Assembly (NCBI GenBank): GCA_951799405.1
Contig: OX637353.1
Coordinates: forward strand, 10,726,001 to 10,790,000
Length of the DNA stretch: 64,000 bases
Direction: 5' to 3'
Source: Agapetus fuscipes
Taxonomy: Eukaryota; Arthropoda; Insecta; Trichoptera; Glossosomatidae
Of the stretch, positions 30,956 to 41,140 are shown in pieces. Position numbers and translations under genes: made by a program. The notes beneath the pieces were generated by a model. It did not search any database. It saw only the letters and a list, made by a program, of their open reading frames with translations, and was not told the DNA's origin. The stretch's first letter is position 1, and every line of letters starts with the position of its first letter.

Positions 30956-31284
30956 TATTTAAATAAGCTTTCGTCCACACATTAGTTTTTTTACAAAATA
31001 GTACACAAACAAGTTAAGTTGCTCACCAATACCAATCTATACAAATTCATTCACTCAGCAATTTTTGTCCGCTGCTTAACATAGGCCTGTCCCAAATCTT
31101 TTCAGACATTTCTATCCTCATCTTCTGCATCCAGTTACCAGCAATACTTGTGATGTCGTTTGATCATTGTGTAAGAGGCATTGACTTAAAAGCGGGCTTG
31201 GATAAAAACATTTCGTAAATAAAACATGGATATAATTTTTTTTTAACTTATCGTAAATGAAGTGTCCTATCGAAGAGTCTCATT
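30956..31284. other. Unassigned with one dispersed repeat
   Basis: 31068-31150 (GTCCGCTGCTTAACATAGGC, CTGCATCCAGTTACCAGC) matches a phrase widespread in insect LINE 3' regions. Confidence 0.4.
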
Positions 31285-31425
31285 ATTTTGTGTGCAAGAA
31301 TAAACGGTGAACTTAGTAACTATTCCAATGTATGCAAGGGTGTAAGTGAAGGATACATAATGAGTCCGTTATTCTTTCACATAATCATGGATCACTATAA
31401 AATAGAAAAGCAGACACTGCTGGAT
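31285..31425 (+). pseudogene. RTE-1 internal RT fragment
   Basis: CARINGELSNYSNVCKGVSE, then IMSPLFFHIIMDHYK corresponds to residues around 704-737 of the full RTE-1 protein (CVRVDGEYSEYFNVYKGVRQ...). The conserved RQG has become SEG. Neither the 3' end nor the tail is attached, so it is not a simple 5' truncation. Confidence 0.7.
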
Positions 31426-31980
31426 TTTAGACTTATAGACAAGTTTTCTAATATTCAAATGAATTATATATAAACCTTGAAATAATTATTTAATGTATAC
31501 ACACAAAGGGACACTTAATGGCATCATTATACGTTTACAGTGAACGCTTTCCAGCACTATATTAATAAACCTACACTGCGCAAAATGCTGTTGTTAGTCA
31601 TTAGCGTGTTATTCTTAAATGCCACAAGATGGCCGCGTTACGCGGGGCTTCTGCATTACATATGTCACCAATTAACTCTTTGCAAGCCATTAAGTTTCAG
31701 GAACTTCGTATATCGTATGTATGAGTCGTTTATTACTTCAGATAGCAATCTAGGATTATTTCAAATATGAGATAAAAACAAAGAAACGCTGAAAGAAAAT
31801 TTTTCAAGGTTTCCATATATTTATCTCATTATTAATAAAAACCCTAGATTGCCGCTTTAAGTTCTATTTGACTCGTATTATAATCGTGTGATGCAATCCC
31901 TTATTAAATATGATGCCATTTTGAATCATTTATACTTTTTAAGCTAAGCCAATTTATGTCCTAGTACAGACTACATGAAG
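31426..31980. other. No gene seen
   Basis: The 76-codon frame at 31540-31770 has no motif. GATAGCAATCTAGGATT at 31740 and AATAAAAACCCTAGATTGC at 31836 form weak inverted copies. Confidence 0.4.
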
Positions 31981-32040
31981 GACCGATCGGTAGTGGAAGG
32001 TAGTTGGTTCGATTTCTGGAGCACAAATAACACAATTTAT
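31981..32040 (+). mobile_element. SINE-A scrap
   Basis: ACCGATCGGTAGTGG and GGTTCGATTTCTGGAGCAC match the SINE-A head with a deletion. Confidence 0.55.
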
Positions 32041-32073
32041 AAAAAAATGGAAGAGTGAATGTAAAACTACTAG

Positions 32074-32325
32074 TCTGGTCGATAGCTCAGTTGTTTGCAC
32101 TCCATGCCGAGAGCTCGGGTTCGAACCCGACCGAGGGTTTCAGAAATGATTTCACGTTTCGGTGTTTATTTGAAACCCCCCGACGAAAGCTGGGAAACTC
32201 CCAATTCGACCAAAGTGGTGGTGTAAGGCTTGCTTCCTTACCTATAAAAACAAATAAGATCCATTCAGAGAGAACGTGACAAGAAGTGTCACTATATTTG
32301 TAGTTAAATTGTACGTCTTTTACTT
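32074..32325 (+). mobile_element. SINE-B, shortened
   Basis: TGGTCGATAGCTCAGTTG, B box GGTTCGAACCC, TTTCACGTTTCGGTGTTTAT; then a jump to CGACGAAAGCTGGGAAACTC. Confidence 0.8.
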
Positions 32326-32544
32326 CTTGTTTGACAGTCGTCCAAACTCCATAAACTGGATGAAATCTTTGGGGATTACATCAGCAAGATTGGAATCGCA
32401 GGAATGTTAATACACGTGTCTGCTGGGGGTGCAGGGTGCAGGGAAGGCGAGCGCCGGTCCGCGGTCCGTCCCGGGCCGCGCGCAGACACGGGAATGCAAT
32501 TATTTACCCCTGGAGCTGCGATGCATCATGCAACCCGCCTGTCG
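32326..32544. other. GC-rich single-copy island
   Basis: 32425-32500 is strongly GC-rich (GGTCCGCGGTCCGTCCCGGG). The overlapping frame has no domain. Confidence 0.35.
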
Positions 32545-33015
32545 GAACGATTTAGTAATAACATAGAGGAGCAGAAAATAACTTACTGCATTGGTACATA
32601 CTATCTACCACATTTGTCTCAGTCCCGTCAAACGTTGCAGTTGTGTAGTCATACAAAACATGTTTTTTTTCTCAATTTTGTGTTTGGTCACCCAATTACA
32701 AGACATCCCAAAATTCCTTACAATAATGCCTTTTTCATTTAAAATTCATCAATTTTATTGACCACAAGATTCATACAGGATGCGACTGTATTCGGACTCC
32801 AGGCATAGTACGCACGCGACAATGCTGCCACCTTTCTAGAAACATTTTTACATTCGCCCGAGTTTTTTGTACACATGGAAATGCAACTGTAAAGTTATTT
32901 GTCCTCTTTTTTACTAATAATCATTTTCGTAATGGTTGAAACAGATATATATTGTTTATTTTCATTACAATAATTTCTAGTCCACAGATATCACAAGTCA
33001 ATGGTCGGAACAAAG
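32545..33015 (+). repeat. Diverged duplication, copy 1 (uninterrupted)
   Basis: Matches 40535-40980 over about 450 bp (ACATACTATCTACCACATTT, GTCAAACGTTGCAGT, TACACATGGAAATGCAAC) and then 42727-42770 (TTTCTAGTCC, CAGATATCA). It lacks the 1.7 kb of inserted elements present in the other copy. Confidence 0.8.
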
Positions 33016-33159
33016 CGCCAACCTGCAGCCGGCTCGCTGACGTGTATTAATAAATACTTTGGACTTTTGGCGGGAGAAAATTTCATTCCAATCTCAATGG
33101 GTGATAATTTGAAAAACATTTCGGCAGTGAACGCTGTTTTTGTGTGAATCATACCTCAA

Positions 33160-33345
33160 GAGTCCGCTGCGAGGTTGTTCGTTGCTGTAGAAAACACCAA
33201 TTCTCAAGCAAGACCCAGTTGCTGTTAGGCTGAATAGACTTATGGTGATTTGGTGAAAGTAGATTAATTTTTCAACCCAGGATTCGACCCACTACCTTCC
33301 GATCACGAGATCGAAGTGGAAATCATTAGACTACATACCGGTCCA
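33160..33345 (-). mobile_element. SINE-A copy
   Basis: Minus strand ACCGGTATGTAGTCTAATGA, B box GGGTCGAATCCTGGG, GGTGATTTGG; ends TTCTCAAGCAAGACCCAGT complement. Confidence 0.7.
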
Positions 33346-33429
33346 AAAGTGTTGTTGATTTGAAAAACATTGCGGCAAAAAGGATATTTTAGCATGTTTG
33401 AGTGTATTGTTGATTTGTATAACATTTTG

Positions 33430-33576
33430 GCAACGCAACGCAACTAAGCTACACATACAGTGTAACTTCTTGACCGTGTTATCCCTGAAGGGGTCGCATG
33501 TGGCGATTCGGGAACTAATTATTTTTAGGGGCAAGGGAGCCGGCCTCACACCAACCACTTTCTGTTGAAGTGGGGA
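33430..33576 (-). mobile_element. SINE-B 3' half
   Basis: Minus strand from AAGTGGTTGGTGTGAGGCCG to GTAGCTTAGTTGCGTTGCGT. Confidence 0.75.
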
Positions 33577-34083
33577 CAACAATAATATTTTAAGTAGTAT
33601 ATATTTTTTAGTGTTAATCTATTTGTATATTTTAGTATGTTTGAGTGTATTGTTGAATTGTATAAAATTTTAGCAATAATAATATCTTTAGTATTTTTGA
33701 GTGTATTGTTGATTTGCAACAATAATATTTAAGCATCTTAAGCTTTGTCCAGTTGATAGGTCAGTTGGTCGAATCCAGAGATACAGACACACAACACAAG
33801 TAAAAACACACAGACACACATTCGTAGCAGTATTCATCCAAATAAATCATCCTGAATATTTTTTTAAGCATGGAAGAGTCTCTGTTATAAATTTATTTAT
33901 ATTTTGTTTTTCCTAATAGAAAAGAAAAATCGTTAGAATATTGTTTTATTTTGAAATTCAACACTTTTTTTTACATAAATAACATCTGTCTTGTAAGTCA
34001 ATATTTTGGTTTGCAATATTGGAATGAAGAGATTTGGTTTTCCCATGAATGACGGCTCAAGTTATCTAATTTTAATTACATTT
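33577..34083. other. Unassigned, with local repeats
   Basis: AGTATGTTTGAGTGTATTGT-like phrases recur at 33390, 33632 and 33690, about 60-240 bp apart. A CAGTTGATAGGTCAGTTGGT scrap of SINE-B head is at 33748. 33781-33850 is the minus-strand LTR-like GCTACGAATGTGTGTCTGTG. Confidence 0.4.
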
Positions 34084-34930
34084 CAGACAAGCGCTTCATA
34101 TTGTGATGCCAGACACAGACAGTCATTCACGCGTGTCATTTTTGCATGCACGTGTATCCATGAGAATGGTGTTTAGAAACATCAACATAAAATTCTTGTG
34201 AACACACAGGTGAATGGAATAAGTGGCCAAACAAGTTTTTTTAAATATATGTACATGGTTATTTCAATTTTTTATTTAAGAGCATGACCGTCGTATTGAC
34301 AATATGAAAGATCAGTTGTTTTAGTAAGATCGTTCAATTTAATAACAAAACGACTTCCTTGATCACTAATCTATGTATAGCGTTTAGAGGCGACTATAAC
34401 TTTTCATATTTGGACTAGTATCGTTTTTGAATAAACAAGGATAAAAATCACAAAGACAGAGAAAACGGGTTAAGAAAAAAAATGGTAACAAATAAAAGTA
34501 GGTGTACCTTAGATTAAATTTTTAAATGAAGAACTAAAATTCAGAATTTTATGTGAATCTCTCAAACCACATTGATTTCAAATTGGAAGTACTTTACTAC
34601 TTCGCATTTATGTAAACAAGATTCACCAATATCATCATTGTTTCAGGAAAAGAAATTGATGGGATTATATTTGAGTTGTTATTACGTAAGTACACAAGCG
34701 ACATGTATAAAGGAATATAAAACTTAATTGATAATATATATTTGCAACTGAGATTGTAGATATGCAGTGAACGCTCCTGTGAAATATTCTAGAAGTTAGA
34801 GCGTCGTTAATTTATTTTTAGTAACATTAAATTGAATGTGATTTATGACATTGGAATTTTACAGTTAAAAGCGCAAAAATGACACGCATGAATCACCATC
34901 TGTGCCGGACACAAAGTTTGTGTAACAATC
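34084..34930. repeat. Possible large inverted-repeat element
   Basis: CATTCACGCGTGTCATTTTT at 34123 and, inverted, AAAAATGACACGCATGAATC at 34875, with neighbouring ACACAGA/CACAGATGG blocks, roughly 75% similar over about 50 bp. Interior unassigned; no transposase frame. Confidence 0.35.
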
Positions 34931-35466
34931 GGAATTAAAAAGTTATTGAATTTTCGTATAAAACTAATTTAATTTTCTCTGCGCGCTTTTCTTCAGCACA
35001 AATTTCCTAGCAGGATGTTCCCGCGTTTTTCCCTCCCCCGGGCCGTTCATTAAGAAAACGGGAAATTTAATGAACAAATTTTAATTAAAAACGAAAAACA
35101 TCAGTTTTTTTTAGTTTGTTCTCAACGGTATCAAATTCATCAAGCGGCCTGAATCAATATCTCCCACCCAAGCGACGTAATAATGAAAGTTGGGAAAAAC
35201 AGAAGGGGTTCCTGAAAAATCTGAATTAATTTGGAAAAAATAATTACTTGTCGGAAAAACAACTTTTTTTTTTCATAGAAATAGTGCAAAAATCAGCAAA
35301 CAAAATTTAATTAAAAAACCCTTCTACAAATTTTTTGAACAAAGAGTATACATTTTTATTTACAGAATTAAATAAATATATTTTGTACGTATGTAAAATG
35401 AGAGTGGTAAGCCACAAATTATAAAAATGTACGCGAACCACATACATATATTTTTCGATATTTCAA
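34931..35466. other. No gene seen
   Basis: 34985-35060 is a GC-richer patch (TTCCCGCGTTTTTCCCTCCC). The rest is AT-rich. Confidence 0.35.
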
Positions 35467-35640
35467 TTTTATTTCAAGAAGTCGGTCTTATGGCCGCGGG
35501 GTCAAGACAAGTTATTTGGAATCGGTTCCCGGACCCTGGTTCAACAGATGCCGTTGCATGCACACAAGCTTCTGCTTTCGCATAAAGACAACTGGCCAGG
35601 CAAAATAGGTTGGTGGATTGCATTCCTTTCGACAAATCTA
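35467..35640 (+). mobile_element. SINE-C copy
   Basis: TCTTATGGCCGCGGGGTCAA (A-box region), GAATCGGTTCCCGGACC (B-box remnant), CTGGTTCAACAGATGCCGTT and TGGCCAGGCAAAATAGGTTG, the last shared with 43150 and 48865. Confidence 0.65.
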
Positions 35641-35673
35641 TTTTTTTTATAAAAAAAAAAAAAGTTGTATTGA

Positions 35674-35800
35674 TAAAACACAGTTTTTTTATTAAGGCAT
35701 TTTCATTACGCTCCTGAAGATGCCTTATTAGGCGAAAACGTTTGAACGAATAAATAAATAAATAAGAGTGAATTAAAACTGTGTTTTTCAATCCAAATTC
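35674..35800 (+). ncRNA. Hammerhead-like element with short foldback
   Basis: CTGAAGA at 35714-35720, stem II GCCT/AGGC (35722-35733), GAAA at 35734-35737, self-complementary AACGTT at 35737-35742, T, then GAACG pairing 4 of 5 with CGCTC (35709-35713). GATAAAACACAGTTTTTTTA upstream is the inverted partner of TTAAAACTGTGTTTTTC downstream. Confidence 0.6.
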
Positions 35801-35943
35801 TAAAAATACAATGGACTTTCACTGTGTGAACCAAAACCCTCTAAAAACTATTATTTGAATTTTAGTTTATTTAATATTCTTCATAAGCTGAATCGACAGA
35901 CGTTGTTTTTACAGTACTGGATACGTATGGATTGTTGTAAAAG

Positions 35944-36601
35944 GTGCGTGAGATTGCTAAATAGAACTAGAACAGGCAAAAATAAATAAACTTCAACTAT
36001 TTCGCATCTGCGTTATCATTAAAAAAAAACCTCAAAAGCAAAATATTTTTGGATGAATGGAATGTTTTAAAGATTTCAGGCACAAAATCTAAATCTAAGC
36101 TGCAAAGATATGTATCATTTGAGATTCATATTAAATGCATTCCCACAAGCAGACACGCATAATTTCGCGTTCACACGTGCCGCATGTGGACCTACAGTAT
36201 ATATATTTTTTTTAATTTTAACCAATTTTTAACCAATCTCAAATGAACATAAGCCCTGCAACTCTTGCCGACCTTCCCTGAAACAGGGGTGACATTGGCA
36301 AAGTGAACCATTTTTTACAGTATGGGTGGTCAGCTTCATACCAACCTATAAGTCAAGGCACTCATTGGTAGAATTTGACACTTGACTACGGACCGGCTTG
36401 AGATCGCTAAATAGAACTAGAACAGGCAAAGTCGACCTTTCTGGTAAATCACTGCAAGAAAAAATCAAAATAATCTCAACTTCAACTATTTCGCATCTGT
36501 ATTTTAATTTAAGAAAAAAACCTCAAAAGCAAAGAATTTTTGGGTAAATGGAATGTTGTAAAGGTTTCAGCTACTCATTGCTAGCATTTCAAGTAATAAG
36601 T
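35944..36601 (+). repeat. Tandem duplication, first copy split by R1
   Basis: Copy 1 35947-36073 plus 36360-36382; copy 2 36399-36601. Shared: GCTAAATAGAACTAGAACAG, ACTTCAACTATTTCGCATCT, CCTCAAAAGCAAA, GAATGTT-TAAAG-TTTCAG and ACTCATTG-TAG. Copy 1 lacks about 45 bp. Confidence 0.8.
36074..36359 (-). mobile_element. R1 short element with AGGCAC duplication
   Basis: R1 from (AATCTAAATCTAAG) tail to CTTGACTTATAGG, flanked by AGGCAC. Copy 2 of the tandem duplication shows the unoccupied site (TTTCAGCTACTCATTG). A 30-bp AT-rich insertion lies near 36200. Confidence 0.85.
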
Positions 36602-37111
36602 AAGTACACTGGAATATATGACAGGAAATTACAAGCGGTGGGAGGGCCGTGGAAAAGAAATTGAACATTTAATGCGAATCGCTTTTCTTATTACCCGCAG
36701 TCGGGAAAGCCGACGCGCGGTTCCGGAACAGAGTCTTGCTTAGGTTGGCGCTTTAGAGTCGGCGCGCTCCGTCAAATCTGCGATGTGTCAGTCGGAAACT
36801 TGGCTAAAATTGCAATGCTTACAATTGCAGGGATTTCAATGCTTAGGCTCTGAATGATAGGGTCCGTAATGACTGGATATGAATGAGTGCTGTATAAAAA
36901 AATAATATGACAGTGAAACTACAAAGGATTCAATAAGATGGTTCGGGCATCTAAGAATAATGGACGATGAATGACTGACGAAAGGAGCTATTCATACTCT
37001 CCTTGTTATACATGTGTCAGAAGGGCTCACAGCACATGTACGCTCATACTTAGCCATATATTTTTACAGTTGGCGAAACGTGAAGTTAAATGCAACGGCA
37101 CAAGTTCGTCA
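36602..37111. other. No gene seen
   Basis: 36712-36770 (GAACAGAGTCTTGCTTAGGT, TGGCGCTTTAGAGTCGGCGC) resembles the SINE-A 3' end. The rest is unassigned. Confidence 0.4.
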
Positions 37112-37228
37112 CTTTAGTGCTTGTTTGTCTTTTCTCCATCAGAGTTAATTTCACATAAGCAATGTCAATATGTCTTATAAAACTGGAAATTGTTGTTAAA
37201 AATATAATATTTAAAACAACTCTCAATA
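37112..37228 (-). mobile_element. MITE M3, right half
   Basis: TTTAGTGCTTGTTTGTCTTT, AGAGTTAATTTCACATAAGC and AAACTGGAAATTG are the complement of the M3 right end. Confidence 0.7.
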
Positions 37229-37291
37229 TGAAAAAATGTGCATTTATCTGAGCAACTCATGTCAGCTTAATATGTCACTTATTTAGTTTTA

Positions 37292-37550
37292 TAAATAATT
37301 ATAAAAAATTATAAAAAACACAGAGTTTTATTTTCACAAATTGAGTTTTTATTTCCACCTCAAGTACTTTCGACTTATTCACGTCATTATCAAGAGGATA
37401 CTCTTGATAATGACGTGAATAAGTCGAAAGTACTTGAGGTGGAAATAAAAACTCAATTTGTGAAAATAAAACTCTGTGTTTTTTATAATTTTTTATAATT
37501 ATTTATAAAAATGAATTTTCACTGTGTGAATACACAAACTTTAAAAAGTC
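37292..37550. mobile_element. Hammerhead-like foldback retroelement
   Basis: Flanked by TATTTAGTTTTA at 37280-37291 and 37551-37562. Contains a palindrome with 110-bp arms (37287-37396 and 37401-37510) around a GATA spacer; I found no mismatch. Each arm carries CTC-TTGATAA, GAC..GTC, GAAA, AGTACT, T-GAG, the same variant hammerhead layout as 26211-26361. ATGAATTTTCACTGTGTGAA at 37511 also matches that copy. Confidence 0.85.
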
Positions 37551-37567
37551 TATTTAGTTTTACCTTT

Positions 37568-37892
37568 ATGATAGGAAATGGCGGTTGATCTGTAATTTTG
37601 GCGGCTAGGTTTGCAAATTAAATTTTTTGGAATTTCCATAGATTATTTGCTAACTGTAAAATATAAAAATAACAATGCTGTAAAAAAAAGTTCTCTTTAC
37701 CCATGTCATCCTTGTTTTGTTTCAGGAAAGTTCGGCAAGAGATGCAGGGCTCATGTTCATTTGACATAAGGATTTTAATTTGTAAGTACACATTTAGGAT
37801 TTGAAAGCACGAACTTATACGTGTCTGCTTATGACCATTAATATAATATGAATCTTCAATGTTCATATCTCATTACAACTTAGATTATAGAT
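37568..37892 (+). mobile_element. RTE-2 3' end
   Basis: ATAGGAAATGGCGGTTGATC and TTTTGGCGGCTAGG mark the ORF end and stop; diverged R1 follows (TACCCATGTCATCC, GTTTCAGGAAAGTTCGGCAA, TACGTGTCTGCTTATG) to TTACAACTTAGATTATAG. Confidence 0.8.
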
Positions 37893-38324
37893 AATAAGTT
37901 GTGATTGTGATCTCATAAGCGTGTTGTCTTGTTCGGTCAGATTAGATGGAAGCGGACGGGACGTGGATGGGTTCCCACTCGGAAGGAAGAGGGTGGGGGT
38001 GAGCTGGGCGGTGGGAGGTGGGTGGGGAGGTGAGAAAAGGGCGCCTTGCACTGGCCATCACAGTAATTAAATACTGCGGCCCCCCTCAGGTGATTTATTA
38101 ACGGAAAGCCGAACGCTGTAATGAAATACTGGGGTCGGCGAGGATATGTATTATTAAATTTTGCCGCTTTATTGTTAAACTTCATCTGGCTGCTTCAGCC
38201 GATAGTTTTCGGAATACCTGATTTTAAACTTTATTATTGCTTCTGTAGGATTTTTTTTATGGACTGCTCCCGTTTTTAATCATGGCGAAATTGCAATTTT
38301 TTGTTTGTTTATTGTTTCTCGAAA
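37893..38324. other. G-rich then single-copy island
   Basis: 37990-38036 is a G-run strand (GGTGGGAGGTGGGTGGGGAG) able to form a quadruplex. 38050-38200 is single-copy-looking with TAATTAAATACTGCGGCC. Confidence 0.35.
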
Positions 38325-38672
38325 AACATCCCCCTCGGCAGCTGGGAAACCCCCACTTCAACTGAAGTGGTTGGCGTGAGGCCGCACCCCTCACCTATCT
38401 ATAAATAATCTAAGTGGCAAAGATATATTACATTTAAGATTCATATTAAATGCAATCCAATAAGAAGACACGTATAAGATCGCCTAAAGACCTTCCCTTA
38501 AACAGGGTGACATTGGCAAAGCGAACCAGTTTTTGAGTGGTCAGCCTCATACCAATCTATAAATCAAGGAAAAATAAATAGGTCCCGAATCGCCACATAC
38601 GACCACTTCAGGGATAGTACCTACAGGCAAGAAGTTACACTATATGTGTAGCTTAGTTGCGTTGCATTTGTA
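38325..38672 (+). mobile_element. SINE-B split by R1
   Basis: CTCGGCAGCTGGGAAACCCC to CACCTATCTATAAAT, then resumed at 38573 with AAAATAAATAGGTCCCGAAT to GTAGCTTAGTTGCGTTGC. Confidence 0.8.
38397..38572 (-). mobile_element. R1, shortened, inside SINE-B
   Basis: Minus-strand R1 with the middle third deleted (CGATCTTATACGTGT next to TTTAAGGGAAGGTC). Confidence 0.7.
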
Positions 38673-38937
38673 TTGTGCAAGTTTCTATAATTTTCATTTT
38701 CAGTACATTTTTCCTGTGAAATGATTTTGTCGTATAAAAAAGTATTATGCTATTACTCAATATTTTAACATATCAGGGTTTTCAATTTTTGTAAAACGAA
38801 ATAGTTGGGATTGAATTTCCAAGTATTTTTTACTACAAAAATACCTACATAGTAACATACGTATTATTATTTTGTCGTTTTTTAAATTTTCTTGGTAAAA
38901 TAAGGTACACAACGAAATATACATCCGAAAATATATG
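38673..38937. other. No gene seen
   Basis: AT-rich, unassigned. Confidence 0.4.
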
Positions 38938-39110
38938 CGGTCCGTGGCTTAGTGGTTAACACTACGGCTTCGAAAACGAAAAGCCATGAGTAAGGTTTCC
39001 CGGGGGAGCATTAAAGAGATTTATTTTGCTAGATTAACAAAAATTTCCACGTTTTTTTAAGTTTATTCAGCCTCATACCAACTGGGTTTTGCATGTAAAA
39101 TTGGAGCTGA
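38938..39110 (+). mobile_element. SINE-A copy
   Basis: GCGGTCCGTGGCTTAGTGGT (A box TGGCTTAGTGG), degraded B box, GGGGGAGCATTAAAGAG, then CAGCCTCATACCAACTGGGT. Confidence 0.65.
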
Positions 39111-39210
39111 CTATCGACGAACAAGCGTACAGAGGGCTCTTGAGGTGTGTGATAACCTGTAACATGAAAAAAAAGTATTTTTAAAACAAATGAAAAATCG
39201 TGTCAATAGC

Positions 39211-39488
39211 CTGGCCCATAGCTCAATTGGTGGAGTGCTTGCATTCCATGCCGAGAGCTCGGGTTCGAACCCCACCGAGGGTGTAAGAAATTATTTCCCG
39301 TTTCTGTGTTTATTTCAAACCAAAATAAAAATACTGGCAAAGTTATTTAGTTTTCACATGAAATGAGTATTAGCCCATGCGGGTGCTGGAAAATTCTCTC
39401 TTCAACTGAAGTGGTTGACGTGGGGGCGGCTCCCTCACCTGTAACAATAAATATGTTCCACTCGCCATATGCAGCAAGAAGCAACGCT
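39211..39488 (+). mobile_element. SINE-B
   Basis: CCCATAGCTCAATTGGTGGA, B box GGTTCGAACCC, body to CCATATGCAGCAAGAAGC; the GACCCCTTCGGGGATAACG segment is deleted. Confidence 0.8.
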
Positions 39489-39494
39489 ATTATT

Positions 39495-39712
39495 TTCAAG
39501 CTGAAAATAAAATACTAACAAGGTGTACTTAACCTTTACAATAAATGAGTACCAGCCCCCCCCGGGAGCTAGGAAACCCCCACGGGAAACCCAACTCAAG
39601 TGGGTGGCGTACGGCCGGCCCCATAAAAATAAATAGGTCTCGAATCGCCACATGCAACCCCTTCGGGGAAAACGCGGCAAGGAGTTACACAATATGTGTA
39701 GCTTAAAAGCGT
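39495..39712 (+). mobile_element. SINE-B without tRNA head
   Basis: CTGAAAATAAAATACTAACA to GTGTAGCTTAAAAGCG, directly downstream of another copy. Confidence 0.75.
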
Positions 39713-39792
39713 GTAAATAAAAAGGCCATGTGTTTTAGAAGGTAAAATACAGAACTATTCCATTTTAGTTTACATCACATACTATTCTATAA

Positions 39793-40388
39793 GTCCGGTC
39801 AATAGCTCAGGTGGTAGAGTGCTTGCATTCCATGCCGAAAGCTCGGGTTCGAATCCCACCGAGGGTGTCAGAAATTGTGATGTTTTTGGGATGTCTATTG
39901 TGGATGGGGGATATCAATTAGACGAACAGATGAGTCTTGGTTTCAAATAGATGTATTATTCCATAACAGTGTTTACAAGGCGAGAGACAAAACCAGACTG
40001 ACTAGTGAAGCAATACTAATCTCTACCTACTAATATTATACAACCATAACTCTAATAATATTATATTACAATAATACATTACCTTATATGATATTTACCT
40101 ACTCTAAATAATCATATTATAATTATACATTACAGAAATGATTTCCCGTTTCGGTGTTTATTTCAAACCCGAAAATAAAATACCGGCAAGGTTTACTCAG
40201 CCTTCACAAGAAATGAGTACCAGCAACTCGGGAGCTGGGAAACCTCCACTTCAACTGAAGTGGTTGGCGTAAGGCCGGCCTCCTTACCTGTAAAAATAAA
40301 TAGGTTCAACTCGCCACATGCGACCCCTTCGGGGATAACGCGGCAAGAAGTTACACTATATGTGTAAATTAGTTGCGTTGCGTTTACT
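39793..40388 (+). mobile_element. SINE-B interrupted by a solo LTR
   Basis: Head with A box TAGCTCAGGTGG and B box GGTTCGAATCC up to GTGTCAGAAAT (39875); resumed at 40135 with GAAATGATTTCCCGTTTCGG and complete to TTAGTTGCGTTGCG. Confidence 0.88.
39876..40134. mobile_element. Solo LTR, 259 bp, 5-bp duplication
   Basis: Begins TGTGATGTTTTTGGGATG and ends ATTATACATTACA, so TGT...ACA ends. GAAAT flanks it at 39871-39875 and 40135-40139. It sits exactly within the SINE-B word CAGAAATGATTTCCC. No internal region remains, as after recombination between two LTRs. Superfamily (Ty3, Copia or BEL) cannot be decided. Confidence 0.88.
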
Positions 40389-40534
40389 ATGCAAAGTTTT
40401 AAGCAACCCCAGCTGTTTTCATTGGAATTGGATAAAGTCGTGGGTCGATCGGATTTCGGAGCGAAACCCCGAATGTTCTCCCGCCAAGAACACATCAAAC
40501 CTGATTGACAATATTGTGAAAAAAGTGTGCGCAC
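40389..40534. other. No feature recognised
   Basis: Unassigned DNA between SINE-B and the duplication. Confidence 0.4.
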
Positions 40535-40980
40535 CATTGAGCAATAACATAGAGCAGCAGAAACTTACTCACTGCATTGATACATACTATCTACCACATT
40601 TGTACCAGTCCTGTCAAACGTTGCAGTGGTGTAGTTATACAAAACATGTTTTTTACGTGTTAAATTATATGTTTTCTTGCTCTCTACATTTTGTGTTTTG
40701 ACATTCAATTGTAACACATATCTTAAAATAATGTCTTTTTCCTTTAAAATTCGTCAATTTTATAGATCACAAGATTTATAATGCGTGCGTTCTGTGTTTG
40801 GACTGGTTCGGGCACAGTACGCACGCGGCAATGGTACTAAATAGCATATAGGAATTAGCATTATAGGAATATTTTTACTTTCGCCCGAGTTTTTTTGTAC
40901 ACATGGAAATGCAACCGTGAAAATCTTTGCTCTCTTTCTTACTAAGGACCATTTTCGTAAGTAAATTAAAACAAATATAT
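40535..40980 (+). repeat. Diverged duplication, copy 2
   Basis: Same sequence as 32545-32960 at roughly 80% similarity, followed by the inserted block 40984-42726, after which the match resumes at about 42727. Confidence 0.8.
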
Positions 40981-41049
40981 ATTAAAAAATTAAAATTAAA
41001 AATAAAAAACAAATTGTATAAGGTTACGGGGCGAGTAAAATTTAATAAT

Positions 41050-41090
41050 GTACGACCGGTTTCGGAAACAATGTTTCCATCATCAGGTAC
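41050..41090 (-). ncRNA. Hammerhead ribozyme motif, left arm
   Basis: Exact inverted copy of the motif at 41774-41814; it is in the same sense as the GIY-YIG frame, as expected for a ribozyme in the 3' region of a Penelope-like element. Confidence 0.8.
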
Positions 41091-41140
41091 AAAATATTAC
41101 TGACTAAATAAAATAAAATATAAATTAGTGTAACATTCTT

